Source: JALZHR01 sp036389695 (lineage in GTDB: Bacteria; Acidobacteriota; Blastocatellia; Pyrinomonadales; Pyrinomonadaceae). Taken from it: 12,258 bases of DNA. The stretch lies in the NCBI GenBank assembly GCA_036389695.1, contig DASVWG010000054.1:1-12258 (forward strand), read 5' to 3'. The position numbers were made by a program, and so were the translations under genes. Under the pieces are notes generated by a model, which worked only from the letters and a program-made list of their open reading frames with translations, searched no databases and was not told the origin of the DNA. Numbering within the stretch: position 1 is the first letter of the stretch; every line of letters starts with the position of its first letter. This document shows positions 1 to 6,665 of the stretch, one piece after another.

Positions 1-716
1 CTGGAAAAATCGAACGACGAGGGCAGAACCGTTGCGCCGCGCTTGATAAAATCGCGCCGGATTTTCTGATAATCGTCCCATAAATCGGGCGTCGGTTCAG
101 CCATCGACATATAAATCGTCATTCCGAGAAAAGGCTTGAGCGCCGACGGCTCGGTCGATTCGCGGACGCCTTTTTTCAGCAGCAGATTGATGTCCTGCGC
201 CAGAAAATCTATTCGCTTGAGCAGCTCGCGCTTGAGCTCCTCGTCGCCGTATTCCACGTCCAGCGTCAGCGTCTTACCGTCGCCTTCGCGTTTAAAGAAT
301 TCGGCGGCAAGGACGTCTTTCAGAAAACCCTGCCATTTCGGCGGTATCTGCGTTTGTTCGACCGGCTTTGTAATGACCGGGAAAATACACGATTTATCTT
401 CGATGCGGATGGGCTTTCGCTCTGCCAGATAAGTGTCGAGCTCCTTGCGGCACCAATCCGAGTTGACGTAAGAAGGCGAAAGAACCAGGACGAATGATTT
501 GCTCTTTAAAAGGTTTTCCTTTATCTTGTCGCCGAAAAAATCGCCCGGGCGATTGTTGCGGTCGCGCCAGATACGCGCGTCTCTGCCGAGCTCGCGGGTC
601 AGAAATTTGCTGAGAATCTCGTCAAAATTCGAAACCCAGCCCCTGTCGGAAGCCTCTTCGAGAAGCGGTTGATTATCGCGATGCGCGTAGCTGATAAAAA
701 CGTCGTATTCGTCCAT
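1..716 (-). CDS. TIR-domain protein, C-terminus beyond the window (partial)
   Basis: The reading frame opens at ATG 716-714 and runs off the left edge after 238 complete codons. Residues 1-135 look like a TIR domain. It begins YDVFISYAHRD (4-14), contains FVLVLSPSYVNSDWCRKEL (75-93), and Glu92 sits where bacterial and SARM1-type NAD-cleaving TIRs have their catalytic Glu. From about residue 195 a second segment, with MTIYMSMAEPTPDLWDDY (199-216) and a GATVLP motif (227-232), resembles the DUF4062-like domain that often follows TIR in bacterial proteins. Whether an STAND, TPR or other module follows cannot be seen. An AGGA Shine-Dalgarno lies 7 nt upstream, and a good promoter lies further up. 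A role in NAD-based defence or signalling is inferred from the family; NADase activity is not proven. The TIR call is strong and the second-domain call moderate. Confidence 0.85.
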   Translation of the reverse strand, partial: MDEYDVFISYAHRDNQPLLEEASDRGWVSNFDEILSKFLTRELGRDARIWRDRNNRPGDFFGDKIKENLLKSKSFVLVLSPSYVNSDWCRKELDTYLAERKPIRIEDKSCIFPVITKPVEQTQIPPKWQGFLKDVLAAEFFKREGDGKTLTLDVEYGDEELKRELLKRIDFLAQDINLLLKKGVRESTEPSALKPFLGMTIYMSMAEPTPDLWDDYQKIRRDFIKRGATVLPSSFDFS

Positions 717-723
717 AAATTTT

Positions 724-728
724 TCCTG
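724..728 (-). promoter_or_regulatory. Ribosome binding site of the TIR gene
   Basis: On the minus strand CAGGA is followed by 7 nt and the ATG at 716. This supports that ATG as the start, since no better in-frame start with a Shine-Dalgarno is visible upstream. Confidence 0.55.
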
Positions 729-797
729 TCGTAAAAGAGAAATCAGCGAAGCTGGCTGTTATTTTTTAAGAGAAATTTTCACCTTTTGAACGGGCAA

Positions 798-826
798 ATT
801 ATATGTGATGTGTTTCTAAACATCAA
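798..826 (-). promoter_or_regulatory. Sigma70-like promoter of the TIR gene with an internal dyad
   Basis: On the minus strand a TTGATG -35 box (826-821) and a perfect TATAAT -10 box (803-798) are separated by exactly 17 bp. Transcription would start near 791, leaving a leader of about 75 nt. A dyad with TGATGT and ACATCA arms and an 8-bp centre (806-825) fills the spacer, where a repressor could block polymerase. The box match is seen directly; repression is inference. Confidence 0.65.
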
Positions 827-898
827 TAAAATTCTTCGCCCGCGCCGCAGGTTATCTAAAGATTGAACGGTTTCGGCGCGCCGCCGCGAAATAAAATA

Positions 899-934
899 AA
901 AAACAGCCTTGCAAAAATTCGCAAAGCTGTTTTT
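899..934 (-). terminator. Intrinsic terminator of the signalling cluster
   Basis: The inverted repeat has a 9-bp perfect outer stem (899-907 with 926-934), one mismatch, then 4 more pairs (909-912 with 921-924) around an 8-nt loop. Read on the minus strand, the outer stem ends in a run of T that continues into TTTTATTTTATTT. It lies 22 nt beyond the phosphatase stop codon, so it would end the minus-strand unit before the TIR promoter. The outer stem itself is A/T rich at its base, so part of the U-tract is inside the stem. Confidence 0.7.
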
Positions 935-955
935 CATAAATAATTCGCACTTTTC

Positions 956-2617
956 TTAACTCTTTCTTTTAACAATCACCAGCGTAATGTCGTCGCCCGC
1001 CGGAGCGGTTTGCGTGAAGGCGGAAAGCGATGATTCGACTTTGTCGCGCAAGCCTGCCGCCGAGGCGCTCAGGTGTTTTTTCACTACTTCTTCGAGGCGC
1101 TCGACGCCGAATTCTTCGCCTTTCGTGTTGTTGGCTTCGGAAACGCCGTCGGAATAAATGACGAGCGCTTCGCCTTTTTCCAGACGCGTCTGCCCGACTT
1201 CGTATTCCGCCGTCGGGATAATGCCGAGCGGGAATCCGCCGGAAGCGAGCTGTTCGACGCGCCCGTCGGCGTGGGCGATGAGCGGCGGATTGTGTCCGGC
1301 GTTGATGAAATACATATTGCCGGTTTCGGCGTCCAGCTCGGCGAGAAAAAGCGTGACGAAACGATTCGTCGGCGTGTTGTTCGCCAGGTATTGATTGACG
1401 GCGTTTATCGTTTGCAGCAGGGACGAATTGGCGGCGACCTGCGCGTGCATCGCGGCGTGCAGGCTCGACATTAAAAGCGCGGCGGCAGTTCCCTTGCCGG
1501 AAACGTCGCCGAGCGCGATTAAAAGCTTGCCGTCGCAGCGCGGAATAAAATCGTAATAATCGCCGCCGACCTCGTAGCAGGAAAACGAAACGCCCTGCAA
1601 ATCATAGCCTTCGACAATCGGCGGCGAAGACGGCTGCAGGCGCTGCTGAATCTCGCTGGCTAATTGCAGCTCGTGTTCCAGACGCTCGCGCTTGAAGCGT
1701 TCTTCGGTCAGGCGCGCGTTTTCCACGCGAATCGAAGCGACCGAGGCGAGCGTCGTCAAAATATTCAGATGTTCTTCGGTGAAAGTCGTTTCATAAGTCG
1801 GCGAATCGGCGTAAATCAAGCCGAAAACTTCCGCGCCGACGCCGAGCGGAACGGCGAGAACCGAGCGGATGCCGAGCAGCGCCATCGTCTGGCTGGCGAA
1901 TCGCGGGTCGTGCTGCGCGTCGGAAGTCAAAACGGATTTTCCGTTTTTCGTCACCTCTTCGATAACCGTGCGGCTGATGCGGACTTCGTCCAGAACTTCT
2001 TTGCTGCCGCGCACCTTGGCGACCTCGATTTTTAATTTTTCGGGATTTTCCTCGTCGCGCAGCATGATGACGCAGCGCTCCGCCGGGACGGCTTCAAACA
2101 CGAGCGAGGCGAGCATCTGCAAAGTTTCTTCAAAGCTGGTCGAGCCGAGCAGCGCGATGCCGACCTTGCTGATTAACGTCAGCAGACCGTTGCGCGTCGA
2201 GCCGCCGGGCTGCGATTCCAAAATTTCGGCGGTCGCGCTTTTCAGCGGCGAAAGCGCAATCGTCATCGCCGGATTCAGCGCCTGCGTGCTGTCGGAAATC
2301 AGCGTCGCGCTTTTTTCCGGAGCGGAGCGCCCGTCCTGAAAAACGATGACCGTTTCGCCGATTTGAATCTCGCCGCCGGAAATCATCGGGATGGGCATCG
2401 AAACGAGCGTGCCGTTGTAGCGCGTGCCGTTTGCCGAGCCTAAATCGTGAAGCCAGTAGCTGTCGCCTTCCTGCCGGATTTCCGCGTGCAGGCGCGAGGC
2501 AAACGGGTCGGGAATACAAATGTCGCTGCGCGCCGAACGTCCGATGGTCGTCCGCAGACGCGCCAGCCGGAATTTATCGTCCGGTCGGTCGGAATATTTT
2601 ATGATAAGCTCGGGCAT
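956..2617 (-). CDS. FHA-GAF-PP2C (SpoIIE/RsbU-type) protein phosphatase
   Basis: The 553-aa cytosolic protein has three domains. Residues 1-95 are an FHA domain with GRS (26-28), SRLH (41-44) and GSANGT (60-65), which binds phosphothreonine. Residues about 145-300 are a GAF domain. A helical linker rich in Glu, Arg and Leu (300-325) leads to a PP2C/SpoIIE phosphatase (about 325-550). Metal-binding acidic residues are present in GGDYYD (351-356), GDVSGKG (370-376), YSDGVSEA (488-495) and GDDIT (541-545), so the enzyme should be active as a Mn/Mg-dependent Ser/Thr phosphatase. It is last in the kinase cluster and is the obvious eraser for the neighbouring kinase, with GAF sensing a ligand and FHA bringing it to phosphorylated partners; this partnership is inference. 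No clear Shine-Dalgarno precedes the ATG. An anti-anti-sigma (RsbU-like) role is an alternative, but no STAS or anti-sigma gene is nearby. Confidence 0.9.
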   Translation of the reverse strand: MPELIIKYSDRPDDKFRLARLRTTIGRSARSDICIPDPFASRLHAEIRQEGDSYWLHDLGSANGTRYNGTLVSMPIPMISGGEIQIGETVIVFQDGRSAPEKSATLISDSTQALNPAMTIALSPLKSATAEILESQPGGSTRNGLLTLISKVGIALLGSTSFEETLQMLASLVFEAVPAERCVIMLRDEENPEKLKIEVAKVRGSKEVLDEVRISRTVIEEVTKNGKSVLTSDAQHDPRFASQTMALLGIRSVLAVPLGVGAEVFGLIYADSPTYETTFTEEHLNILTTLASVASIRVENARLTEERFKRERLEHELQLASEIQQRLQPSSPPIVEGYDLQGVSFSCYEVGGDYYDFIPRCDGKLLIALGDVSGKGTAAALLMSSLHAAMHAQVAANSSLLQTINAVNQYLANNTPTNRFVTLFLAELDAETGNMYFINAGHNPPLIAHADGRVEQLASGGFPLGIIPTAEYEVGQTRLEKGEALVIYSDGVSEANNTKGEEFGVERLEEVVKKHLSASAAGLRDKVESSLSAFTQTAPAGDDITLVIVKRKS

Positions 2618-2635
2618 AAAATTTAATTACAAACG

Positions 2636-2752
2636 GTCTTTGACCTTTGATTTTTGACCTTTGATTCGTTGAGCGTAATTGAACTTTCAATTTTAACCCG
2701 AAACTCGAAAATCCGAAAACAAAGGTCAAAAATCAAAAATCAAAGGTCAAAG
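2636..2752 (-). repeat. Palindromic 7-bp-repeat element, copy 1
   Basis: This lies between the RDD and phosphatase genes. Arms of 20 bp pair perfectly (2638-2657 with 2733-2752). After a 7-nt bulge, which is exactly one repeat unit, a further 6 bp pair (2658-2663 with 2720-2725). The arms are built of units such as TTTGACC and TTTGATT. The centre holds a separate 7-2-7 dyad, AATTGAACTTTCAATT (2677-2692). Read on the minus strand, the arms and the non-repetitive centre align with the copy at 6421-6531, so this is a dispersed element. It ends about 20 nt upstream of the phosphatase ATG. Confidence 0.85.
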
Positions 2753-2757
2753 CTTTT

Positions 2758-3288
2758 TTAATCCTGCAAAACTTTCGGTTTTTTCTGACCGTAAACCACG
2801 ACCGTTCCGGCGACCAAATCGTGCAGCGCGCGTCCTTTCGCGCTGAAAACCGAAAATAAAAAACCGAGTCCGCCGGTCAGAGCCGTCAGCGGATAGCCGA
2901 CGAGATGACGCAGCAGAAGCTGACCGAACGTCGCCGCCTGCCCGTCTTTGTTGATAATTCTCAAGCCGGTAAACATTTTTCCGATGCTTTGACCGCCGAG
3001 CATCGGGAAAATTATAAAATTCGTGACCGCCAGCAGAATCGCAATCAGCCAGCCGGCGCTGTTAAAGCCGCTTTTAAAAAGCTTTGCGCCGTCGTCGCCG
3101 GAAAGCCGTCCAAGCAGTAAACCGAGAACGGGCAGGCTGACCAGAATTATGTAATCAATCAGCAAAGCGCCGCAGCGCAGCAAAAAAGGCGCTTTGACCT
3201 TTGTTGCGTCAAAATTGACGATGACTTCTTCGGTTCGGGTTCTGACGCTCGACGCCCCTGAGAAGGTTCTTTCTACTTTTGCACTCAT
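2758..3288 (-). CDS. RDD-family membrane protein
   Basis: The 176-aa protein has a soluble N-terminus (1-33) and three hydrophobic segments at about 41-60, 78-97 and 131-150. Features of the RDD family are present: Arg38 and Asp45 in LLRCGALLIDY before and in helix 1, GGQSIGKMFTGLRII (98-112) after helix 2, and Asp157 in RALHDLVAGT (153-162). The family is widespread; some members are linked to Na+/H+ exchange, but most have no assigned function. The start at ATG 3288 was chosen because the longer frame begins with TTG at 3351, inside the end of the kinase gene. The gap to the kinase stop is then 49 nt. The Ser/Thr-rich N-terminal tail (FSGASSVRTRTEE, 9-21) could be a kinase target; this is a guess from context only. 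Confidence 0.85.
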   Translation of the reverse strand: MSAKVERTFSGASSVRTRTEEVIVNFDATKVKAPFLLRCGALLIDYIILVSLPVLGLLLGRLSGDDGAKLFKSGFNSAGWLIAILLAVTNFIIFPMLGGQSIGKMFTGLRIINKDGQAATFGQLLLRHLVGYPLTALTGGLGFLFSVFSAKGRALHDLVAGTVVVYGQKKPKVLQD

Positions 3289-3337
3289 AAATCTGTGGTG
3301 AAAATTTTCCCGGTTCTGAAATTCCTTATTTATTTTT

Positions 3338-5731
3338 TTAGCCAAGCACAAAGTGCAAAGTCGTATCGCCCAATTTCAGCTTGTCGCCGTGCGCCAGGCT
3401 GCGCGGCTGCTGCGGCAGAAGGCGAACCGGGTCGCTCTGTTTGGTCAGGAGAATCGTGCCGTTTGACGAGCCTAAATCTTCGACCATAAACGTATCGCCT
3501 TCGCGCCAGATGCGCGCGTGGCGGCGCGAGATTTTAGTTTGCGGGTCGAATTTGGAAAGGTCAACCTCGGGGAAAATATTCGACATCGGGTCGCGCCTGC
3601 CAATCAGGCTCGTATCTTTTTCAAGATTGAAAATCGGCGTTTCCAAATCGGTCGTGTCCACGATGTAAAGCCGCGCCGTCAATTTTGGCGGAGCGACAAA
3701 AGCGGGCGGCTTCTGCTGCTGCTGCCGGGCGGCTTCGGCGAGCGGCTGTTTCGCGCCGCAGAACGGGCAGAACATATCGGACGCGACGATTTTCTGCCCG
3801 CAGAAGCCGCAGAAAACCGGCTCGTTTTCCGCCGTGATAAGCTGTTTATCGCCGGCGCCGTAAGTCACGCGTCTGGCTTTCAGATTTTCCAGATGCTTGA
3901 CCAGAACATCGCGCATCTCGGCGGCGGAATTAAAACGCTTGTCGGCGTTGTATTCGACCGAGCGCATCAAAATCTGCTCAATCTGGTCGGACAATTGCGG
4001 ATTTATCTGGCGCGGGCGCGGATTTTTGTGAAAATCGAAAATCAGCAGCGGATTATTCTGCGGGTCGGCGCCGGTCAGAAGATGAAACATCGTCGAGCCG
4101 AGCGAATAAAGGTCGGAGCGCGCTTCGACGTTTCCGCTAAATAATTCCGGCGGCGCGTAGCCCATCGTGCCGACCGCCGTGACGCCTTTTTCCTCTTTAT
4201 TAACCCAGCGCGCGATGCCGAAATCAATCAGCATAACGCGCCCCGAGTTGCCGTCAATCATAATATTCGACGGCTTCAAATCGCGGTAAACAATCGGCGG
4301 CTGGCGGTTGTGCAGATAATCCAGCACGTCGGCGACCTGAATCGCCCATTCGGTGACGCTCGCTTCATCGACGCGACCTTCGGGCGACGAGCGCAGCCGC
4401 GCCGCCAAATCGCCGCCCGAAATATATTTCATCACGAGATAGAATCTGCCTTCTTTCTCGTCGTAAAAATAATCGTAAATCGTCGGAATCGAGGAATGCT
4501 CCAGCGAAGTCAAAAGCAGAGATTCGCGCTTGAAATCGTTTATCGCCTTTTCCTGCTGCGTTTCCTCGATGTATGACTGCACCATTTCCTTGACCGCGCG
4601 CAGAACGCCGCCTAAGTTTTTGTCGCTGGCGAGATAAACCGCGCCCATTCCGCCGCCGCCGATTTTGCGGACGATTTCGTAGCGCCCGTTTAAAATCGTG
4701 CCTTCGGACAAAGTTTTCAGCTTGGCTTTCTTGCCGCCGGTGTCAATCGAATTGACGTTCGGGCTGGTATAGGAGCGTCCCGGCACGTCGCCCGATTTAT
4801 CTGCCTCAGATGCCGCAACTTCCGGCGCTTTTTCGACGGGCGCGGAAACGGAAACCGCTTCCTCAACCGGCGCGGAAACCTGATAATCGTTTTTTTCGGC
4901 AACCGGCTGGACAACCGCCCGATTTTGCTCTACGGCGTCGGCGTATTCCTCAGCTATCTGCTCAAACGACGGCAGCGGCTCGGAAATCAGCGTCGCCGGA
5001 AGGTCTTCTTCCTCAGGCTCTTCGAGCGGCGTCGCGGGCGGTTTGATTTCGTTTTCAGATTGCGCCGCTGGCGATTCTTTCGGCGGCTCGGCGGCTTGAT
5101 TTTCAGATAATTTCGAGGCGACCGCTTCCTGCTGCGCGAGGTCGACGGGCGTGTATGGAATCGTCAAATCGAAATCCGGCGCGGGATTTTCGGCAAATTG
5201 CGGCGCGGGTTCTTCGCCGGAGATTTCGCCGACGCCCGGCTGCTCAACGATGGTTTCGGCGTCGGGCGAAACGGATTCAAAATTCGGCTCGTCCGTTTTT
5301 TGAACCGGTGCGGAAGAAATAAATTCGGGTTGTTCGACGGGCGCGGCTGTTTCTTCCGACTGCGGCGACGGCGTTTCGACGTTCACGTCGTTCGATTCCG
5401 GTTGCACGGCTTCGTCGGCTTGAAAAGGAATATTTTCGGACGCGTCGGATTTCAGCAGGGAATCGACCGAATGTCTGCCGCTGTCAAAATCGTCCGGCAT
5501 CGCCGGCAGCGAAACGTCTTCGATGACGACTTCTTCGCCTTCTTTGACCGGCTCGATCGGGCTTTCAAACGGCACGTCGATTTGCGTCGCTTCAAACGGC
5601 AGAGCGGAGTCCGGCGTGGCGACGGTCGTCGACGAAGAAACGTCCGCCGCGCTTTCCAGAGCGATTCCGCAATACGGACAATAAATATCATCTTTGGCGA
5701 CTTCCGAGCCGCATTCGTGACAATAAGACAT
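3338..5731 (-). CDS. Cytosolic Ser/Thr protein kinase: zinc ribbon, linker, kinase, zinc ribbon, FHA
   Basis: This 797-aa Hanks-type (PknB-like) kinase lacks any membrane segment. Domain order: a zinc ribbon with Cys4, 7, 18 and 21; a disordered, acidic and Pro-rich linker (about 30-340) with SAPVE-like repeats; a kinase domain (about 350-615); a second zinc ribbon with Cys641, 644, 655 and 658; a Gln/Pro linker; and an FHA domain (about 685-797). The catalytic set is complete: glycine loop IGGGGMGAVY (357-366), Lys381, Glu403, YRDLKPSN (482-489), DFG (503-505), activation-loop VGT (520-522) and APPE (526-529). It is an RD-type kinase, so control by activation-loop phosphorylation is likely. 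The FHA has GRRD (711-714), SRRH (735-738) and GSSNGT (754-759). The gene starts 24 nt after the FHA-protein stop, with no clear Shine-Dalgarno, so coupling is plausible. Substrates are unknown; the flanking FHA and RDD proteins are the first candidates. Confidence 0.93.
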   Translation of the reverse strand: MSYCHECGSEVAKDDIYCPYCGIALESAADVSSSTTVATPDSALPFEATQIDVPFESPIEPVKEGEEVVIEDVSLPAMPDDFDSGRHSVDSLLKSDASENIPFQADEAVQPESNDVNVETPSPQSEETAAPVEQPEFISSAPVQKTDEPNFESVSPDAETIVEQPGVGEISGEEPAPQFAENPAPDFDLTIPYTPVDLAQQEAVASKLSENQAAEPPKESPAAQSENEIKPPATPLEEPEEEDLPATLISEPLPSFEQIAEEYADAVEQNRAVVQPVAEKNDYQVSAPVEEAVSVSAPVEKAPEVAASEADKSGDVPGRSYTSPNVNSIDTGGKKAKLKTLSEGTILNGRYEIVRKIGGGGMGAVYLASDKNLGGVLRAVKEMVQSYIEETQQEKAINDFKRESLLLTSLEHSSIPTIYDYFYDEKEGRFYLVMKYISGGDLAARLRSSPEGRVDEASVTEWAIQVADVLDYLHNRQPPIVYRDLKPSNIMIDGNSGRVMLIDFGIARWVNKEEKGVTAVGTMGYAPPELFSGNVEARSDLYSLGSTMFHLLTGADPQNNPLLIFDFHKNPRPRQINPQLSDQIEQILMRSVEYNADKRFNSAAEMRDVLVKHLENLKARRVTYGAGDKQLITAENEPVFCGFCGQKIVASDMFCPFCGAKQPLAEAARQQQQKPPAFVAPPKLTARLYIVDTTDLETPIFNLEKDTSLIGRRDPMSNIFPEVDLSKFDPQTKISRRHARIWREGDTFMVEDLGSSNGTILLTKQSDPVRLLPQQPRSLAHGDKLKLGDTTLHFVLG

Positions 5732-5755
5732 TATTTTTGGTTAATTAAATTCAAA

Positions 5756-6334
5756 TTACTGGTTTATGCGAAAACGTAAAAATGTTTTTCCGACGATGAC
5801 TTCGTCGCCGTCGTTCAAAGGCTGCCGATTGCCGGGAATCAGGCGCCGCCCGCGATTGATAAAAGTTCCGTTCGTCGAGCCTAAATCTTCCAGCAGATAG
5901 CGACCGTCTTCCTGTATGATGCGCGCGTGGCGGCGCGAAACTTTGGCTTCCGGGTCGTGCGTGTCCAAATCGACGTCCGGAAAAATTCCGTTGTCCGCGT
6001 CCCAGCGCCCGATGTTCGATTCCTCGCCCGTTAAGCCGAACTCGGTGCCGACCGAAGCGCCGCGCTCGATTATCAAAACGGCGTGCACGCCTTTGGCTGT
6101 CGTTTCGCCGGTCGATTCGGCGGCTTTCGATTCGTCTTCGATTTTCAATTCTTCGACCATCGGCGGAATGCCGACCGACGTGACGTTTGACGATTGAAAC
6201 TTGGGCGGGGCGTAAGCCGTGATGACGCTGTCGGAGTCGATATTGTTTTGACGCGCGCCGAGCGTCGCGCCGCATTCATCACAAAATTGTGAACCTTCGA
6301 GATTTTCCGTCCCGCAAGTCGGACATTTTATCAT
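5756..6334 (-). CDS. Zinc-ribbon FHA protein, GarA/OdhI-like
   Basis: The 192-aa protein starts with a zinc ribbon (Cys4, 7, 18, 21, the same spacing as in the adjacent kinase), followed by a flexible segment (about 28-82) and an FHA domain (about 84-192). FHA motifs are GR (109-110), SRRHARI (133-139) and GSTNGT (152-157). The lead-in AVLIIERGASVGTEF (85-99) resembles the start of the GarA FHA domain. Just before it sits GETTAK (76-81), matching the ETT of the ETTS motif that mycobacterial PknB/PknG phosphorylate in GarA. A phospho-switch in which phosphorylated Thr78 or Thr79 binds the protein's own FHA is therefore plausible but inferred. The start at ATG 6334 places the zinc ribbon at the N-terminus, with AAGG 10 nt upstream. 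The longer frame begins at a TTG at 6505 and reads through repeat DNA. This is the first gene of the cluster. Confidence 0.88.
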   Translation of the reverse strand: MIKCPTCGTENLEGSQFCDECGATLGARQNNIDSDSVITAYAPPKFQSSNVTSVGIPPMVEELKIEDESKAAESTGETTAKGVHAVLIIERGASVGTEFGLTGEESNIGRWDADNGIFPDVDLDTHDPEAKVSRRHARIIQEDGRYLLEDLGSTNGTFINRGRRLIPGNRQPLNDGDEVIVGKTFLRFRINQ

Positions 6335-6384
6335 TTTTACTTTACCTTGCGACCTGTTAGAAATGAACTTAATATGGCGATTGT

Positions 6385-6413
6385 ATTTTAACTCGTAATT
6401 TGCAAATCGTAAA
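6385..6413 (-). promoter_or_regulatory. Candidate promoter of the FHA-kinase cluster
   Basis: On the minus strand TTTACG (6413-6408) and TAAAAT (6390-6385) are separated by 17 bp. This would give a leader of roughly 45 nt before ATG 6334. The -35 match is moderate. The site lies immediately next to the repeat element, so the element would sit just upstream of the promoter. Confidence 0.35.
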
Positions 6414-6420
6414 CTACTAA

Positions 6421-6542
6421 CTTTGACCTTTGATTTTTGCCCTTTGACCTTTGTTTTGTGATTTTCAAGTCTCGATTTATAATTATAAAGCTCATTTACG
6501 CTCAATCAATCAAAGGTCAAAGGTCAAAGACCAAAGGTCAGA
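6421..6542 (+). repeat. Palindromic 7-bp-repeat element, copy 2
   Basis: This lies between the divergent FHA and membrane-fusion genes. The left array (6421-6453) of TTTGACC-like units is complementary, unit by unit, to the right array (6511-6542), with mismatches in about 4 of 28 arm positions. The centre (about 6454-6510) aligns with the centre of copy 1 at about 43 of 57 positions by eye, including a shared TTACGCTCAA block next to the right arm. The homology outside the repeats shows a common element and not only a shared repeat habit. Confidence 0.8.
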
Positions 6543-6651
6543 TTTTCTTGAAACCTTTTACGGAAAAAGTCGTACAGAGTTGCAGACGCATCTGTAAAAA
6601 TTTATTTGCGTAACTTAGACTGCTTTAAGAACAAAAATCCCTTCAATACTT

Positions 6652-6657
6652 AGAGGA
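6652..6657 (+). promoter_or_regulatory. Ribosome binding site of the membrane fusion protein
   Basis: AGAGGA is followed by 8 nt and ATG 6666, fixing that start. Further upstream (6574-6595) ACAGA and TCTGT arms form a small dyad. I see no convincing -35/-10 pair in 6541-6650. Confidence 0.7.
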
Positions 6658-6665
6658 ATAAAAAG

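Noticed and set aside
136..432. Open frame of 98 codons on the plus strand
   Set aside because: It lies inside the TIR gene in antisense and its product is low-complexity Ser/Arg; the opposite strand has clear TIR motifs.
3289..3351. 21-residue extension of the RDD protein from TTG 3351
   Set aside because: It overlaps the kinase stop codon and begins with a rare start codon; ATG 3288 is the better start.
5198..5779. Open frame of 193 codons on the plus strand
   Set aside because: It encodes an Arg/Phe/Gly-rich product and is the antisense shadow of the acidic kinase linker.
6335..6505. 57-residue N-terminal extension of the small FHA protein
   Set aside because: It starts at TTG, reads through the repeat element, and would overlap the candidate promoter; ATG 6334 gives a normal zinc-ribbon N-terminus.
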